Shown in pieces: positions 1-11,590 of a stretch of DNA of 64,000 bases. A program made the translations under genes and the position numbers. The stretch spans positions 8,681,391-8,745,390 of the forward strand of contig NC_092657.1 in assembly GCF_032118995.1 (NCBI RefSeq), read 5' to 3'. Within the stretch, counting starts at the first letter, position 1, and every line of letters begins with the position of its first letter. The notes beneath the pieces are model-generated. The model saw only the letters and a program-made list of their open reading frames with translations. It was not told where the DNA came from and did no database searches. The stretch comes from Asterias amurensis (Eukaryota; Echinodermata; Asteroidea; Forcipulatida; Asteriidae).

Positions 1-204
1 ATTAAGTTGCAGAAAAGCCAACGATGATCCGAATCATGGTCGCAGTAAAGAAGGATTCATTCGACAACGGGTAAGGGAAGTTTCAAGGATGGTGTTTGAG
101 TTTAAAGCAAAACAAATTCATACTTTGTTGGTCATTATGCCCTGGTAAATTTTGAATCTGTTCCACACACTATAAAAAAAAATTTCTTATGATTTACTTA
201 AAAA

Positions 205-640
205 AATTAAGGCAATTTTGTTGCCTTATTTTATTAAGTACCTTCAACTTTCAAACAAATTAAGTTATTTCAACTTTTGAAATGATTTTAAGTTGTTGTA
301 GCTCAGCTTTCTTACTAGGTTTTACTTGTTTTCATCTGGGTTGAATTTACTCATTTAAATTAAAGGCAACAGTGTGCCTTATTTCTTTTAAGTAATTTCA
401 AACTGCAATAAAATCGTGCTATTGCAACTTAATTTGATGAAGTACTTCCAACTTGCAAACAAATTAAGTTATTTCAACTTTGGAAATGATTTTAAGTTGT
501 TGTAACTTGGCTTCCTCACTAGGTTTTACTTGTTTTCAGCTGCATTGAATTTACTCAATTAAATTCAAGGCAACAATGTGCCTTATTTCTTTTAAGTAAT
601 TTTAAACTGCATTAAAATCGAGTTATTGCAACTTGACTTT
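205..640. repeat. tandem repeat, period about 204 bp
   Basis: Two adjacent imperfect copies, plus a partial third at the left edge, share the order TTAAGTTATTTCAACTT, AAATGATTTTAAGTTGTTGTA, AGGTTTTACTTGTTTTC, AAGGCAACAnTGTGCCTTA and TTGCAACTT. The same phrase starts at 260 and 464. Copies differ at roughly one base in ten. The unit is rich in TTAAGT and CAACTT and has no open frame. It looks like a short local duplication of non-coding DNA. Confidence 0.8.
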
Positions 641-2757
641 CTTTGCTCGTATAACGTATACCCCGCAATGTGAAACTTACTTAAATGTTAAGAAAACGTT
701 ATTTGGTTTAATTTGTTTTAGTAGTTTGAACTTGTTATCTGGTTACGTTGGTGTTCTAAGTATATTGAACTTAACTTTGTGTCTTTTTTTAAATGCTCTT
801 AATAAATTTAGTTTGTCCATCGCGCAGTATTTTTGAATAGGGTTATTTTTTAAGTATTAAAAACTGAACTTCCGTTGTGATGATTCTACTTAATGCATTG
901 AAAAGCTGTTAACTTAAACTTTACACAAAACTGAAACCTCACTTCGCCCTATAATATTAACATCAAAATAAAACAAAAGTTCTGAACATCACGTTTTTGC
1001 AGTAACACTGAAAACATTTGTTTTATTACAAACCGGTTTTCTCCAAATATAAAATTACTCTGTATATTGCAATGATCCTGTTCTTGTGCAAATTTGAAAT
1101 TGTTCTAATTTTGTTGAGAATGCGCTTAAGAGGAAAAAAGTACACACTACCCAACAATCCCTGATAAAATTACTGTATTCCTTTTCACTTTTTGTTCATA
1201 CGTGTGTTGGGGGATATTTGAGTATCTGGCCTGGAAAGAAAAAATACTTTTGTAAATAAAATAAAGGAAAAAGACTGATCAAGGTTGGAAGTCCCCCCCC
1301 CCCAATCACCACCACCACCCTAACAGCATTCACATGCTAGCTCAGAGTGTATAAACAAAAAGAGGGCGTTTGAAAAAAATGCCCTTGCAACTACTAGACA
1401 TTTCAATATCAAAGTCTAGAATATGTTTTTTAAAACAGTAAGTTTTTGATGACACATACAGTAAACCAGATGATTGGTTTTAGCCATAAATGCCTCAATT
1501 CTGCAGTTTTTTGGAAAAAATTATTGAAGAAGGGTAGGTCTCCTTCCATATTCATATTTTAGTGTCTTACTTCAAAAAGTTGGAAGACTTAATAGTGTGT
1601 TAACATGTCCCCCTGTATGTATGGTAAAACACATGGGTTAAAAAACTGGGTCAAAACATGAAGCCCTAAATATTTTAACAATGTCAACAGTTGCAACTCT
1701 AATGATAACTAAATCAATCAACAGACCTCAATCACACTGCAGCCATCTTTTCTAGTTCCCTACCATTGACAATTTTTACAATAATAGGAAGGGGATCAGA
1801 CGACTTGTGTCCCCAGCCTCAATTTGGTCACACTGCTTTTAGTGGAAGGCAACAAGATGGCTGCACCATGACGAATCTTCATGGTTCTGGTCTTTCCTTT
1901 CTCTTCAATAGACTACATGAGAAAGATAGGCATTAGGCCTTTAACAAAAAACATAGAACTTTGTAACACTGAAAAACTTGTTAACTTAAAGAGGAAGTGT
2001 CAAAATTCAATATTGTGATATACATGTACATGTTCTCATTTGCCAATAGAAAGAGTTCTCATGTGCTTGGGGAAAAGTTACAAGTCTCTTACCTTACGTT
2101 AGGATGATGTAAATATCAATTTTACTCGATACTCTTTCAGTAATCAAAGCATCTGATGACATCATTCTGAGAAAAATGGGTCTCTACATTTTCAGTCAGG
2201 AGTGTTTTGGTTCATATCTGATTTTTTCAGACCAAAATTTAAAACATGATGTCAATTTATTTCAACAACTAATAACAGGGAATATTTTGTCAGTCAAAAG
2301 GTCAAATTCAAGACAGTTTTGATTAATGTTTTCAAAAGCCAGGAATGAACTGAAACATCTTCGTACATAAACGTACAGACACATTTTTCCCAGCATATCA
2401 TCATGTCATGTGAAAGGTGACAAATTTTGCAATGAAAAGGGTTTCGAATACACTGCAAATTTACTATATTTGAACATGATGTTACAGACTTGTAATTTTT
2501 CCCCCAGTCACATGAGGACCCTATCTACTGGTAAAATGAGTACATCACAAAATTATATTGGTAATTTCCTTTCCTCTTACAAACAACAATGATATATGGT
2601 GATACACAGGTGGGTGTAATTTCTAAAGCAAATCTTCCCAAGGATCATAATTTGAAGTAGGTATGCAACGGTAACTCCGATTTTGTTTGTTATCACAAAA
2701 AGGCAAATATTCCAATTAAACAGTTTGGGGAAAATGTGTACAAAGTACAAACAGTTA
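641..2757. other. non-coding stretch, nothing recognised
   Basis: AT-rich sequence with only short chance open frames. It has a C-run followed by a CAC-repeat near 1298-1320. I see no splice-flanked exon, terminal repeat or known family. Confidence 0.6.
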
Positions 2758-3085
2758 TTTCAATTATTAATGCAGAGCTTGTTGTGCAAGGACTGGACTT
2801 TTGGTGAAAGTCGAGATGCATCCAGACCCATAACAACCTTCTGGATTACTTCCCAGAAGTATTTCAGGTTGTTAGGGTATGACAGGTTCATTGCATATAA
2901 TATGCAGCCAAGTAGTTGCATACATGCAGGAGCTGCATCAGTTACCTCTGTCAGCACTTCCACACCCTCAAGCACAACTATGATGTCTGCTGGTTTCTCC
3001 CACTCTGCTGCCCCTCCTTCTTAATTACAAAGATGCCCATTGTACACTTCTCTTTTTCTTTTTGGATGTCTTCTTGGGTATCCTG
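2758..3085 (-). pseudogene. C-terminal exon of a SAMD3-like protein family (fragment)
   Basis: Read on the minus strand from an acceptor (TTTTATACAG) near 3085, the exon gives an acidic-basic stretch, then VIKKEG, then after a one-base frame change WEKPADIIVVLEGVEVL, LLGCILYAMNLSYPNNL and LSPKVQSLHNKL, ending at a stop at 2758. This order (valine-rich strand, a helix with 'LLG.iYA.NLsYP', 'F.qK...eLD', 'LSpKVqsLknKL') is the C-terminal pattern I remember from uncharacterised SAMD3-like proteins that are multicopy in fish and invertebrates. Upstream exons were not found, and with the frame change this is probably a dead fragment. Function unknown. Confidence 0.5.
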
Positions 3086-3839
3086 TATAAAAGCGGAACA
3101 CAATTAGATGTTGGTTTTATCACTTCAAATGAGAAAAATGGTTGCCAATTTCTCATTGGCATGTGGAGTGGGGAAAGAAAGGTTGATTAAAAAACAAACA
3201 AAACCCAAATCAATGCAGCTCATTGCAGACATGTCTCAGGACTCTCAGTAGACCTTTTTCAATCAGTCACTGTCATATCTGATTCCCTGTCTGCAGTAAC
3301 ATTAATGAATACTGGTTCTCTTTTTTAATAAAAGGCACAAAACTATCTTTCCTCCATACCTTAGTTTGGTTGCAACTTGAATGAGAAAAATTAAGATGGC
3401 TGCACTGTGGAAGATGAACAGCAAGAACGCTTCATGCTTTACATGTGTTAACTGTGTATGCACAGTCCAAGCAAACACCATGTAAGGCAGTGTTTTAACC
3501 GATCAACAAAACGTGTGTTGACCATTTGATCAGAATCAAGGAGTCAGGCATTTGTTGGAAGACATGCTGCTCATTTAATACTAACCAAAAACTGTTTGAA
3601 TAAAACTCTGCAGTCCTCATTCAGGAACACACACAAGCCTTTGATCACCACCTCCCTTCGGACACGTATGCTGTTATTTTGTTGGGGCTGATGGATAAAG
3701 AGTGATTTATGAATGCTTTACATACGTATGAAATGGACCCATTTAAAAAAGAATGAACATAAAACAAGTTCACAGGTCTTATATAGCTTCCATTACGACA
3801 TCTCAGATTTAACATACTTTGTCTGTTAGTATGCATATC
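3086..3839. other. non-coding stretch, nothing recognised
   Basis: No exon, repeat family or RNA gene recognised. The open frames here are short and not of biased composition. Confidence 0.5.
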
Positions 3840-4500
3840 CTGCTGAGTCCCACCTTGTCATCACCGCTTGCTGAACATGCACATAAGTTACTTGTGTTGT
3901 TTGTTACACATTTTTCTGATATATTTGGTAGATCTGAGGTTGTCCACAATGTTCATAGATTATTGCATTTGGCTCAGGATGCACTGACCTTTGGAAACTT
4001 GGACCGTGTGTGAGCATTTCTTGCATAAGATTAAGAAATTAGTCCGCAAGCCCGAATACCCATTGCAGCAGGTGGGAAAACTGTCAGGGAGAAGGATAGA
4101 CTTGGTCGACAACACTCTCAGGGTCCACTTCCCGAAGTCTTTGGTCAAACTAAGCTGTATGTGGAGTACAATTAATTGGATCATCAGCTTGGACATTTTT
4201 CCACATGCAAGGGAAACAATTGTGTTGTAGTTGGCGATGAATTTGGCCTTGTGCGAAACATACTGGTTGATCAAGAAAATGGTTCCAAATCAATCATTTT
4301 TGAGAAGTTTTCAGGCGTAGAATCTTTCTTCAGTTATCCCTTGGATTCACGTGTTCTTGGCATATAGACTACGAAATCCCTCTGGCAGACTAGTTGTTGT
4401 GCCACTAAATCAGGTCTCCAAGAAGTGCGTTCTGCTCCCTCATCATGATGACTTTGTTTGTTTTCCTCTTCGCCATTCCTATTAGTTTGGACTTACTGCA
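3840..4500 (+). pseudogene. CACTA-type (DUF4218-like) transposase C-terminal remnant
   Basis: In pieces on the plus strand one reads SSPLAEHAHKLLVLFV, HNVHRLLHLAQDALTFGNLD, then in another frame FLHKIKKLVRKPEYPLQQV, and further on DEFGLVRNILV and FFSYPLDSRVLGI followed by VCFPLRH-like residues. 'HNvH.LlHLa.Da..FG.LD.f.AFpFEn.l..iKklVRkp..PLQQv' is the C-terminal signature of animal En/Spm (CACTA) transposases. The reading frame changes at least twice and contains stops, so it is dead. It lies directly before a DUF4806-type gene in the same orientation, a pairing I remember from such transposons. No CACTA terminal repeats were identified. Confidence 0.6.
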
Positions 4501-4802
4501 TTAAAATATACGCATGCCTTCCTGTAACAAATTTACTTAAAACTGCTAAAATTTGTTGGGATTCAGATCATCATTTGGAGTGTGGTGTCTTTTCCGAATG
4601 ATGATGATGCTGTGGCAGTGGTACCTTGCTGCTGGCTAAAGAAAGTTGGTGATAAAGATTTCAGCTATTAGCCAACCGTGTTTTCCGACTCTGCTAGGGA
4701 AAAGGCTGTGCGGAACATGTTACAACCAGCGTCTTCTTGGGGTCTCCATGAGTGCAGTATCATGTATCCATCAGCAGGTAAGTCGTAGCTACATCTGTTA
4801 AG

Positions 4803-4986
4803 TGTGAAGGTACTACTTTATATACACACAGCGCATTAATATACTGTGACCTCAATACGTCACTAGGTCAATCCAGGTACTCTGTCTCCAGTAAACAGTA
4901 ATCTTGTATATGGTATGAATCAGTCGCGCAATAATAAATCATTACATTACTCCAGAATATATGTCTACCGATATAGTATTATTACA
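4803..4986 (+). repeat. 5' LTR of the Gypsy element
   Basis: Starts TGTGAAGGTACTACTTTATA, holds a TATA-like TTTATATA and an AATAAA near its 3' end. It ends at ATTACA if the candidate primer-binding site is right. The first 165 bases match 9759-9923 closely. Confidence 0.8.
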
Positions 4987-5246
4987 TGGTGGCAGCAAAG
5001 GATCAGGCAAGTGTCTCATCAAGTTTTAGCAATAACTGTGTACAGAATTTGATCCGATTGGACAGAACAAATCCAACGAACGGCACTGCTGGACGGACAC
5101 ATTCCGCCATTTTGACACGTGAGTTACAGTACATGTAAATCAACGCTACGTACCATACGTGTATCACGTACCGGGTAGACCGCATAAAACGCAAAAACAA
5201 CTACACGCATATTGTGATACGAACATTTTAACTGTATTTTCACGCA

Positions 5247-5896
5247 ATGGCTGATACAATACCTCATCCAAGGATGGACTGGAACATCCAGATCGCCCTC
5301 AGGCTTATAAAGAGTTTAAGCAGACATCAAATATGTGGTTCCAGGTCAAGAACATTGTACCTGATAAGCAGCACAACTACATAATTTTTTGGGCAGGTCG
5401 CGAGGGGCTCAGGATTTTCAACACCTGGGGCCTCACTGATGAGCAGCTACAAGATCCCACAAACATATGGGATAAGTTTTCGAAGCATGTACAGCCTCAT
5501 GAGAACTTTAGAATACACCGGCTTGAATTTCAGCGGTACAAACAGATTGATTCTAAGTCTGTTGATGACTTTTATACACGTTGCAAGGCAAAGGCCATGA
5601 AATGTCAGTTCAAGGAAAATTCTGCACTCGAGGAACGCATCATTGAGGTACTGATTTCCGGTATCAAATACACGCAGACGCAGAAGAAATTGCTAGGCAA
5701 GGACGACAAGCTGTCTTTGCAGGATGCTCTCGACATATGCCGTACACATGAAGCTAGTGTGAACCACATGGCTCAACTCGGCAACATCGGACACGATGCC
5801 ACGGTGGATATGGTAAAACTTCGCGGTCAATGTAAAAACTGTACAAGCCGAGAGATGGGTGCCCAGCATACGGCACTACTACAGAAAATGTGGTAA
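5247..5896 (+). pseudogene. Gypsy gag-like region
   Basis: The region shows a capsid-like segment: tryptophans and aromatic residues near its start, FRIHRLEFQRYKQ and FYTRCKAKAMKCQF, then LQDALDICRTHEAS, an arrangement typical of the gag part of Gypsy elements of the mag/SURL type. It would bind the element RNA and form the particle. Gag appears broken about once or twice; treated as a fossil. A zinc-knuckle-like segment follows at the start of the pol frame. Confidence 0.6.
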
Positions 5897-8800
5897 AACT
5901 GGACATTGGCAACAGGTATGCCTCAGCTCTGCTGGCAAAGGACAAAGCCAACAACAGCGACGCAAACCACGACCCAGATCGGATAATCGACCTCGCGGAT
6001 CTTACAGGAGAAGCAACACTCCGAAACCGAATAACCGTCAAAGTGAGGTTCACTATGTCCAGCAACAGGACATGGATGATGCATCCAATGACTTTGAGAA
6101 CATGAGCTTTGAGACAGTCACAATCACACAACAGATCGACGGTATAAACAATACCAACAACAAGCGCGTAGACAATCGCGATCAAGTGTTCACGACGCTC
6201 AACATCAAGCTCAAACAACGGCCAGGCAATCACACGCTCACAGCAAAAGTTGACACGGGTGCACAGGGACATATCATCCCCCTCCGATTATTTCGACGCA
6301 TGTTCCCCACATTGTTGGACGCAGAAGGATTTCCAAAACTTGGCGCTACAACCCCGGTAAAGGGAATTCTCACAGCTTACAATGGCACACAAATACCGCA
6401 GCATGGCAGTATAACAATTCCATGCAAATTCAACAGTGGTGAGTGGATAGACGCAGAGTTCTTCATTGCTGACGCAACAGGACCTGCAATTATTGGACTG
6501 CCAAGTTCACGCGCACTCAAACTCCTCACGATGAAATGTGCCATACGTAGACCCGCAACGCCAACGCCAACGCATAAAGTCGCAACCTTGGGGCCCATAG
6601 GCAACAAGAAGGACCTCAAAGCCCAATATCCGGATCGATTTACCGGTATTGGCAAGTTGCCTGGTCAATTTCACATTACGCTGCACGAGGACGCGCAACC
6701 TTCCGTACAACCGCCTCGCAAATACCCCATCCAGCTCAAGGATGAAATGAAAGCGGAACTTGACAGGATGAGAGCCTTAAATGTAATAGCCAAGGTGATA
6801 GAGCCCACAGACTGGGTGTCGTCCCTTGCATTTAGCAGGAAAGCCAACGGCCAACTTCGGATCTGCCTCGATCCAAAAGACCTGAATCGAGCCTCCAAAC
6901 GCACGTATCACAAAACGCCAACGCTCGAGGAGATTACCCACAAGTTCAGTGGTGCACGGGTCTTCAGCAAACTTGACGCACGTCACGGGTACTGGTCCAT
7001 CGAGTTGGATTCAGAGTCCAGTTACCTGACCACGTTCAATTCGCCTTTCGGACGCTATCGCTTCAAACGACTACCATTTGGACTCAAGGTTTCGCAAGAT
7101 ATTTTCCAAGAGAAAATGGACATGATATTGGAGCAATGCCCCGCTACCATCGGCATAGCCGGCGACGTTGCAGTGTTTGGGCATGATATGGAGGAACACA
7201 ACAAAAACCTTCATAACCTCATGCACATAGCTCGCAAATACGGTCTGATCTTCAACTTGGACAAGTGTGATATTAACATTCCCAGCATCAAGTTTTTTGG
7301 GTGCTACTACGATGCTCAGGGCGTACACCCTGACCCCGCGAAAATAAGTGACATTCACTCGCTACCATCGCCAACCAACGTCAACGAACTGCAACAATTT
7401 CTCGGTTTGGTCCAGTATATGGCACCATTCATACCAAACCTCGCAGATCATACTGACACCATACGCGCACTCATACGCAAAGATAGCGATTGGCAATGGT
7501 CAGCATCGCACCAGACAGCGTTTGACAAAGTGAAATCCATGATCAGCACCGAATGTACACTAACGTACTTTAACACTCGCAAACCAACAGTCATTCAAGT
7601 TGACGCCTCGTTAAAAGGGCTCGGTGCAGCTCTTCTACAGGACAACAAACCTGTCGCATTCGCGAGCAAGGCTCTCACCGACGCCGAGAAACGCTACGCA
7701 AACATCGAACGAGAATTGCTAGCTGTAGTGTTTGGTTGCACTCGCTTCCATACTTACATATATGGATCAAAGTTCACCGTCGAGTCGGACCACAAACCGC
7801 TAGAGAACATACAACACAAAAGCATGGCTAACACTCCGCCACGACTGCAGAGAATGATGCTACGCCTGCAACCGTACGACTACAACATAGTCTACCGCCC
7901 TGGACGCGAAATGGTACTCGCAGACGCACTATCGAGGCTTGGCCCAACGCGCGGTCCACGGATTGATCTCGATACGACCATATACGCCGTACAGTTCTCT
8001 ACAGACAAGCTTGCAGAAATGCAACGCCAGACACAAAGTGACAAAACACTACGCCTCCTCAGTGAAACTATAGTCACTGGGTGGCCGGATGACCCAAAAC
8101 AACTACCCAAGTGCATCCGCCACTACTGGTCCAACCGCGATGAACTATCGGTTGATAACGGTCTCGTCATCAAGGGCGAACGAATCGTCATCCCTGAGAC
8201 AATGCAAAGCGAAGCATTGCAAAAGATTCACGCGGGACACCAAGGCATCAACAAATGCCAGCTCAGGGCCAAAACATGCATCTTCTGGCCTGGCATCAAT
8301 AAAGACATTGAACAATTGGTAAGCGCATGCAGCACATGCCAACGACACAAAAAAAGCCAACCCGCGGAACCACTTATTCCTCACGACATTGCACAGCGAC
8401 CGTGGCAAACCGTAGGGACAGACATGTTCCACTACAACAACGCCGAATACTTGATTATAGCGGACTACTACTCAAAGTACCCATTTATCAGGAAAATCAG
8501 TGGACGGTGCACAAGTGCCACAGTCATACGCCTCACGAAACAGATTTTCCCAGGCATCCCCACGAAAGTAATCAGCGACAACGGCCCACACTACGACAGC
8601 CACGAATATCGCAAATTCGCTCGTGACTGGGGATTTGACCACGTGACATCAAGCCCCAGATATCCGCAAAGCAATGGTTTTATTGAAAGAGCCATCCAAA
8701 CTGTCAAAGCTACATTGACAAAAGCCCAACAGTCCGACATGGACATAGATCTCGCTCTACTTTGCCTACGCACTACTCCGTTGGACAATGTTATTCCCTC

Positions 8801-9317
8801 ACCAGCGGAACTACTACATGGACGCAAACTAAGGAGCAACCTTCCTATCAAAATTCGCAACACGGTACCCCAAAAGGACGCAATCCATCAACGCCTCGTC
8901 GCTCGTCAGACTAGTCAGAAAGATAACCATGACAAGTATGGTGTACGTGCCCTACCCCCTCTCAGTGTAGGCCAGCATGTTAGCGTACAAGATCAACAGT
9001 CTGGCAATTGGTTACCTGCTGTCGTGAAAGACAAATGTCCAGAGCCCCGATCGTACATGATCGAAACACCAATCGGACATTCACTACGACGTAACAGGAG
9101 ACAATTACGCCCACGGGACACAGAGAAGAAACAAGTCCGTTTCACCGACACACCACCAGTTGAGCTTCCTCAACTAACACCTACTCCCAAACCGCAGGAA
9201 AACAAACTTTCCCATGGACAAAACAACTCGGAGAAACCAGACAGTAACTCTGATCAAACTTATCACACACGCACTGGTCGTGCTGTGACAAGGCCAAAAC
9301 GGCTTATCGAATCCTAA
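5859..9317 (+). CDS. pol: Gypsy pol polyprotein (PR-RT-RH-IN)
   Basis: An open frame of 1152 residues. A zinc-knuckle-like CGKTGHWQQVC lies near residue 11. The aspartic protease motif VDTGAQGHIIPL lies near residue 131. Reverse transcriptase starts around residue 300, with FSKLDARHGYWSIELD near 370. RNase H shows QVDASLKGLGAALLQ near 580 and ESDHKPLENI near 650. The integrase HHCC segment (HAGHQGINKCQL and CSTCQRHKK) is at about 790-830 and the catalytic core, with TDMF, SDNGPHYDS and SNGFIERAI, at about 850-950. The basic C-terminus is short and I see no clear chromodomain. Clade is probably mag/SURL-like, by general appearance. Confidence 0.9.
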   Translation: MPSIRHYYRKCGKTGHWQQVCLSSAGKGQSQQQRRKPRPRSDNRPRGSYRRSNTPKPNNRQSEVHYVQQQDMDDASNDFENMSFETVTITQQIDGINNTNNKRVDNRDQVFTTLNIKLKQRPGNHTLTAKVDTGAQGHIIPLRLFRRMFPTLLDAEGFPKLGATTPVKGILTAYNGTQIPQHGSITIPCKFNSGEWIDAEFFIADATGPAIIGLPSSRALKLLTMKCAIRRPATPTPTHKVATLGPIGNKKDLKAQYPDRFTGIGKLPGQFHITLHEDAQPSVQPPRKYPIQLKDEMKAELDRMRALNVIAKVIEPTDWVSSLAFSRKANGQLRICLDPKDLNRASKRTYHKTPTLEEITHKFSGARVFSKLDARHGYWSIELDSESSYLTTFNSPFGRYRFKRLPFGLKVSQDIFQEKMDMILEQCPATIGIAGDVAVFGHDMEEHNKNLHNLMHIARKYGLIFNLDKCDINIPSIKFFGCYYDAQGVHPDPAKISDIHSLPSPTNVNELQQFLGLVQYMAPFIPNLADHTDTIRALIRKDSDWQWSASHQTAFDKVKSMISTECTLTYFNTRKPTVIQVDASLKGLGAALLQDNKPVAFASKALTDAEKRYANIERELLAVVFGCTRFHTYIYGSKFTVESDHKPLENIQHKSMANTPPRLQRMMLRLQPYDYNIVYRPGREMVLADALSRLGPTRGPRIDLDTTIYAVQFSTDKLAEMQRQTQSDKTLRLLSETIVTGWPDDPKQLPKCIRHYWSNRDELSVDNGLVIKGERIVIPETMQSEALQKIHAGHQGINKCQLRAKTCIFWPGINKDIEQLVSACSTCQRHKKSQPAEPLIPHDIAQRPWQTVGTDMFHYNNAEYLIIADYYSKYPFIRKISGRCTSATVIRLTKQIFPGIPTKVISDNGPHYDSHEYRKFARDWGFDHVTSSPRYPQSNGFIERAIQTVKATLTKAQQSDMDIDLALLCLRTTPLDNVIPSPAELLHGRKLRSNLPIKIRNTVPQKDAIHQRLVARQTSQKDNHDKYGVRALPPLSVGQHVSVQDQQSGNWLPAVVKDKCPEPRSYMIETPIGHSLRRNRRQLRPRDTEKKQVRFTDTPPVELPQLTPTPKPQENKLSHGQNNSEKPDSNSDQTYHTRTGRAVTRPKRLIES

Positions 9318-9758
9318 AGAAGGAAAATCAGAACAGTGACATTTCAAAAAGACAATGAAAAACTCAGTTATTACTATTGATGTTACCACTGCTATTTTGT
9401 TGACAAACAAAATTTGTTGACAAACAAAATTTGTTGACAAACAAAGTTACTGCTGTTGATGTTTATCATTTTAACAAAGTTACTGCTGTTGATGTGTATC
9501 ACTTTTAATTGTTGTTGAACAAGTTGTTACAAACCGTTTTTATTGCATGTTGTAAAAAACTGGAGTCCACTTAAACCCCAAACAACTCAAAAGTATGTTT
9601 ACGGTTCTTGCATATATGTGACAAAATTTATATCATTGGATCTCGCACATTGAAGTATTTTGTACCAGTGTTCCCAATTTTTATTGATTCCAATATGCCT
9701 AAATAGTCCTTCATTTAGCAAGCCATTTTAGTATATGAATTCCTCGAAAAAGGGAGGA
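9318..9758 (+). other. Gypsy 3' untranslated region with short repeats and polypurine tract
   Basis: A tandem of TTGACAAACAAAATTTG lies at about 9400-9445 and a second one of GTTACTGCTGTTGATGT at about 9447-9500. The stretch ends in the polypurine tract at 9747-9758. No gene. Confidence 0.7.
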
Positions 9759-9940
9759 TGTGAAGGTACTACTTTATATACACACAGCGCATTAATATAC
9801 TGTGACCTCAATACGTCACTAGGTCAATCCAGGTACTCTGTCTCCAGTAAACAGTAATCTTGTATATGGTATGAATCAGTCACGTCAATAATAAATCATT
9901 GCTTTACTCCAGAATACATGTCTAGCAGCAGTGTGATACA
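9759..9940 (+). repeat. 3' LTR of the Gypsy element
   Basis: Starts TGTGAAGGTACTACTTTATA directly after the polypurine tract. The close match to the 5' LTR runs to about 9923 (ATGTCTA); the exact end is unclear because the two copies differ after that point. Confidence 0.8.
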
Positions 9941-11220
9941 CCCTGATTCAGAATTGGCATAAATTGTAAAAGGGAACACTGAACGACTTCGAGAGGAAGA
10001 GTTACCCCGAGGGAATAAAAGTACCACTGACAACAATGGAGGGCGTCGACCATGTGGAGGACAAAATCACAGATGGATACACAAGGAATAATCTGGTAAG
10101 TTATATTAAATCATTAGGTCAAGTGGGGTGTTTGAAGCTTCAAAAAAGTTTAACATTTGACCATTCTCCACTATTTTCAATGCAATTTCAATAAAACGTT
10201 GTCGTTCAAGTCATCAGATTAGGACACTGGCATGTGTTGGTGGGACAAGCGTCGTAGACTGCACCAAGCGTGTTCTGAGCCACCTCTTAACGGACCAACT
10301 AGCAATGCAGTTTAACTTTGAAGGGCGTGGAGATAAAAGGAGCTTTGGGGCTCTTAACATATGTCAAGTTGTGTATGGTAAGAACCTCTTGAACTTTCAT
10401 TGGAGCATTGATTCTGTGTTCTGCAAAGGTGTTTTCAAGACTAAGATGGGTAAAAACATACTTTCTATTCAATACTTCACTTTGTGAAAAAAAATGTTTG
10501 AGAACAGTCTTCAAAAGCATTTCTATTCGCATGTTGTGGAATCATGCTTACCTTGCAATGACCTGAAAAGGATATTATTCTGGTTAGTTTATCAACAACA
10601 AAAGTTTAACGGGGGTTGGACTTCCATTTGTGTGAAGATTGAGACACCAGTTGAAAAATGAGATAACTCATGCTTGTATTGTACACTTGGGAGTGCGCAG
10701 CCAGCTGCATTTTGAAGTTCCAGAGTGAGTTACTAGAAGCAGTTTACCGAGTTACACGGTTTTGACATTTTTCTTATAATGTATGTCCCATTAGTTATGT
10801 AATTCAAGTCTGGGCCAATTACATCTTAAGACATTTACACGCTGTGTGTGTCCTCTTCAAGGGAAAGAGGTTTTAGGTTCTAGGTTTCAGTGGCAAAACC
10901 ATTTGCATAGAAAATACTGCAAAATACTCTGACTACTATTTTTTCAGCAAGGGTAGTGAATAAAAACTAAGATAATCCAGTATCATGATGCATCACTTTT
11001 GATTCCTGTTTTATTTTTAGGTGCTGTACGAAAAAAACCATTCCCAGGCAACGACGGCAGATTTGGAGGCTCTTATTAAGCCATGGCTGAAATACAGCAA
11101 GGACAGATAGATAAAAGTCGAAGCAGGAGAGAGGCTGCTCCAGCCCCTGCAATTCCTGGCCCTGCAGTGCGTGGGCCTGGCCCTGCTGCTCCAGCCCCTG
11201 CAGATGTAGCTGCCTCCACA

Positions 11221-11590
11221 TGTTAAGGGCAGGGTATAGACCTACTTTGGTAATTTTACCAGTATCTTCAAATAGTGTATCCAAACATGCGTAAAATAAC
11301 GAACTTGTGAAAAATGTTTCTCAATTGGTCATCGAAATTGCAATAACATGATGAACGAAATAAACACCCTTGTTGCGAAGCATTGTGTGATTTCAGATGC
11401 CTGAGAAAGGCCTCATGCCTGAAGCGGGTAAAAATTTACCTCTTTCTCTAAAACTACATTTCTTCAAAGGGGGTTGTCTATCAATGTTTTATAACATCAA
11501 CAGCTCTCCAGTGCTCTTTACCAAGTATGTTTTTATGGTAATTGCTTTTAGAGGGATTACCAAAGCTATATATACCCTCCCTTTAAATTA
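11221..11590. repeat. dispersed palindromic-family repeat, half unit
   Basis: Contains the phrases TCAATTGGTCATCGAAATTG, ACCCTTGTTGCGAAG, TTCTTCAAAGGGGG, AACAGCTCTCCAGTGCTCTT and TACCAAGTATGTTTTTATGG in the same order as the left arm of the palindromic repeat at 53684-54342. It is an old, diverged copy of one arm. Confidence 0.65.

Larger units (their letters stand above)
4803..9940 (+). mobile_element. Ty3/Gypsy LTR retrotransposon, young, largely whole
   Basis: Two direct LTRs bracket gag-like and pol-like regions in Gypsy order (protease, reverse transcriptase, RNase H, integrase). The LTRs differ at only about 5-6 of roughly 165 comparable bases, so insertion is recent. A candidate primer-binding site follows the 5' LTR (TGGTGGCAGC at 4987) and a polypurine tract (AAAAAGGGAGGA) ends at 9758, directly before the 3' LTR. 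The pol frame is open; the gag part looks broken once or twice. The element sits in the introns of a DUF4806-type gene in the same orientation. No convincing target-site duplication was seen. No envelope-like gene. Confidence 0.9.
4567..11226 (+). pseudogene. DUF4806-family gene, decayed and split by a Gypsy insertion
   Basis: Exon 1 (about 4567-4783) gives VVSFPNDDDAVAVVPCCWL, the usual N-terminus of this family, and ends at a donor (CAG/GTAAGT). After the Gypsy element come an exon of about 9975-10095 (MEGVDHVEDKITDGYTRNNL), an exon at 10223-10377 (GGTSVVDCTKRVLSHLLTDQ, then GRGDKRSFGALNICQVVYG) and a last exon at 11021-11226 (TTADLEALIKPWLKYSKDR, then an Ala/Pro-rich tail). This order matches DUF4806: helices around 'VkRiL..LLt..lA.qfn..GrGdKrsF..L.icqvVy', then 'AvRkN...at.AdlEa.ik.WLkY'. 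There is an in-frame stop in exon 1 and one-base shifts before MEGVDH, in the A-run at 11031-11037 and before the tail. Function of the family is unknown. Confidence 0.65.

Noticed and set aside
6377-8863. Minus-strand open frames of 60-95 codons across the Gypsy pol region
   Set aside because: They are shadows of the plus-strand pol frame.
9924-9974. A target-site duplication for the Gypsy element
   Set aside because: The bases after the 3' LTR do not match those before 4803 in any convincing way.
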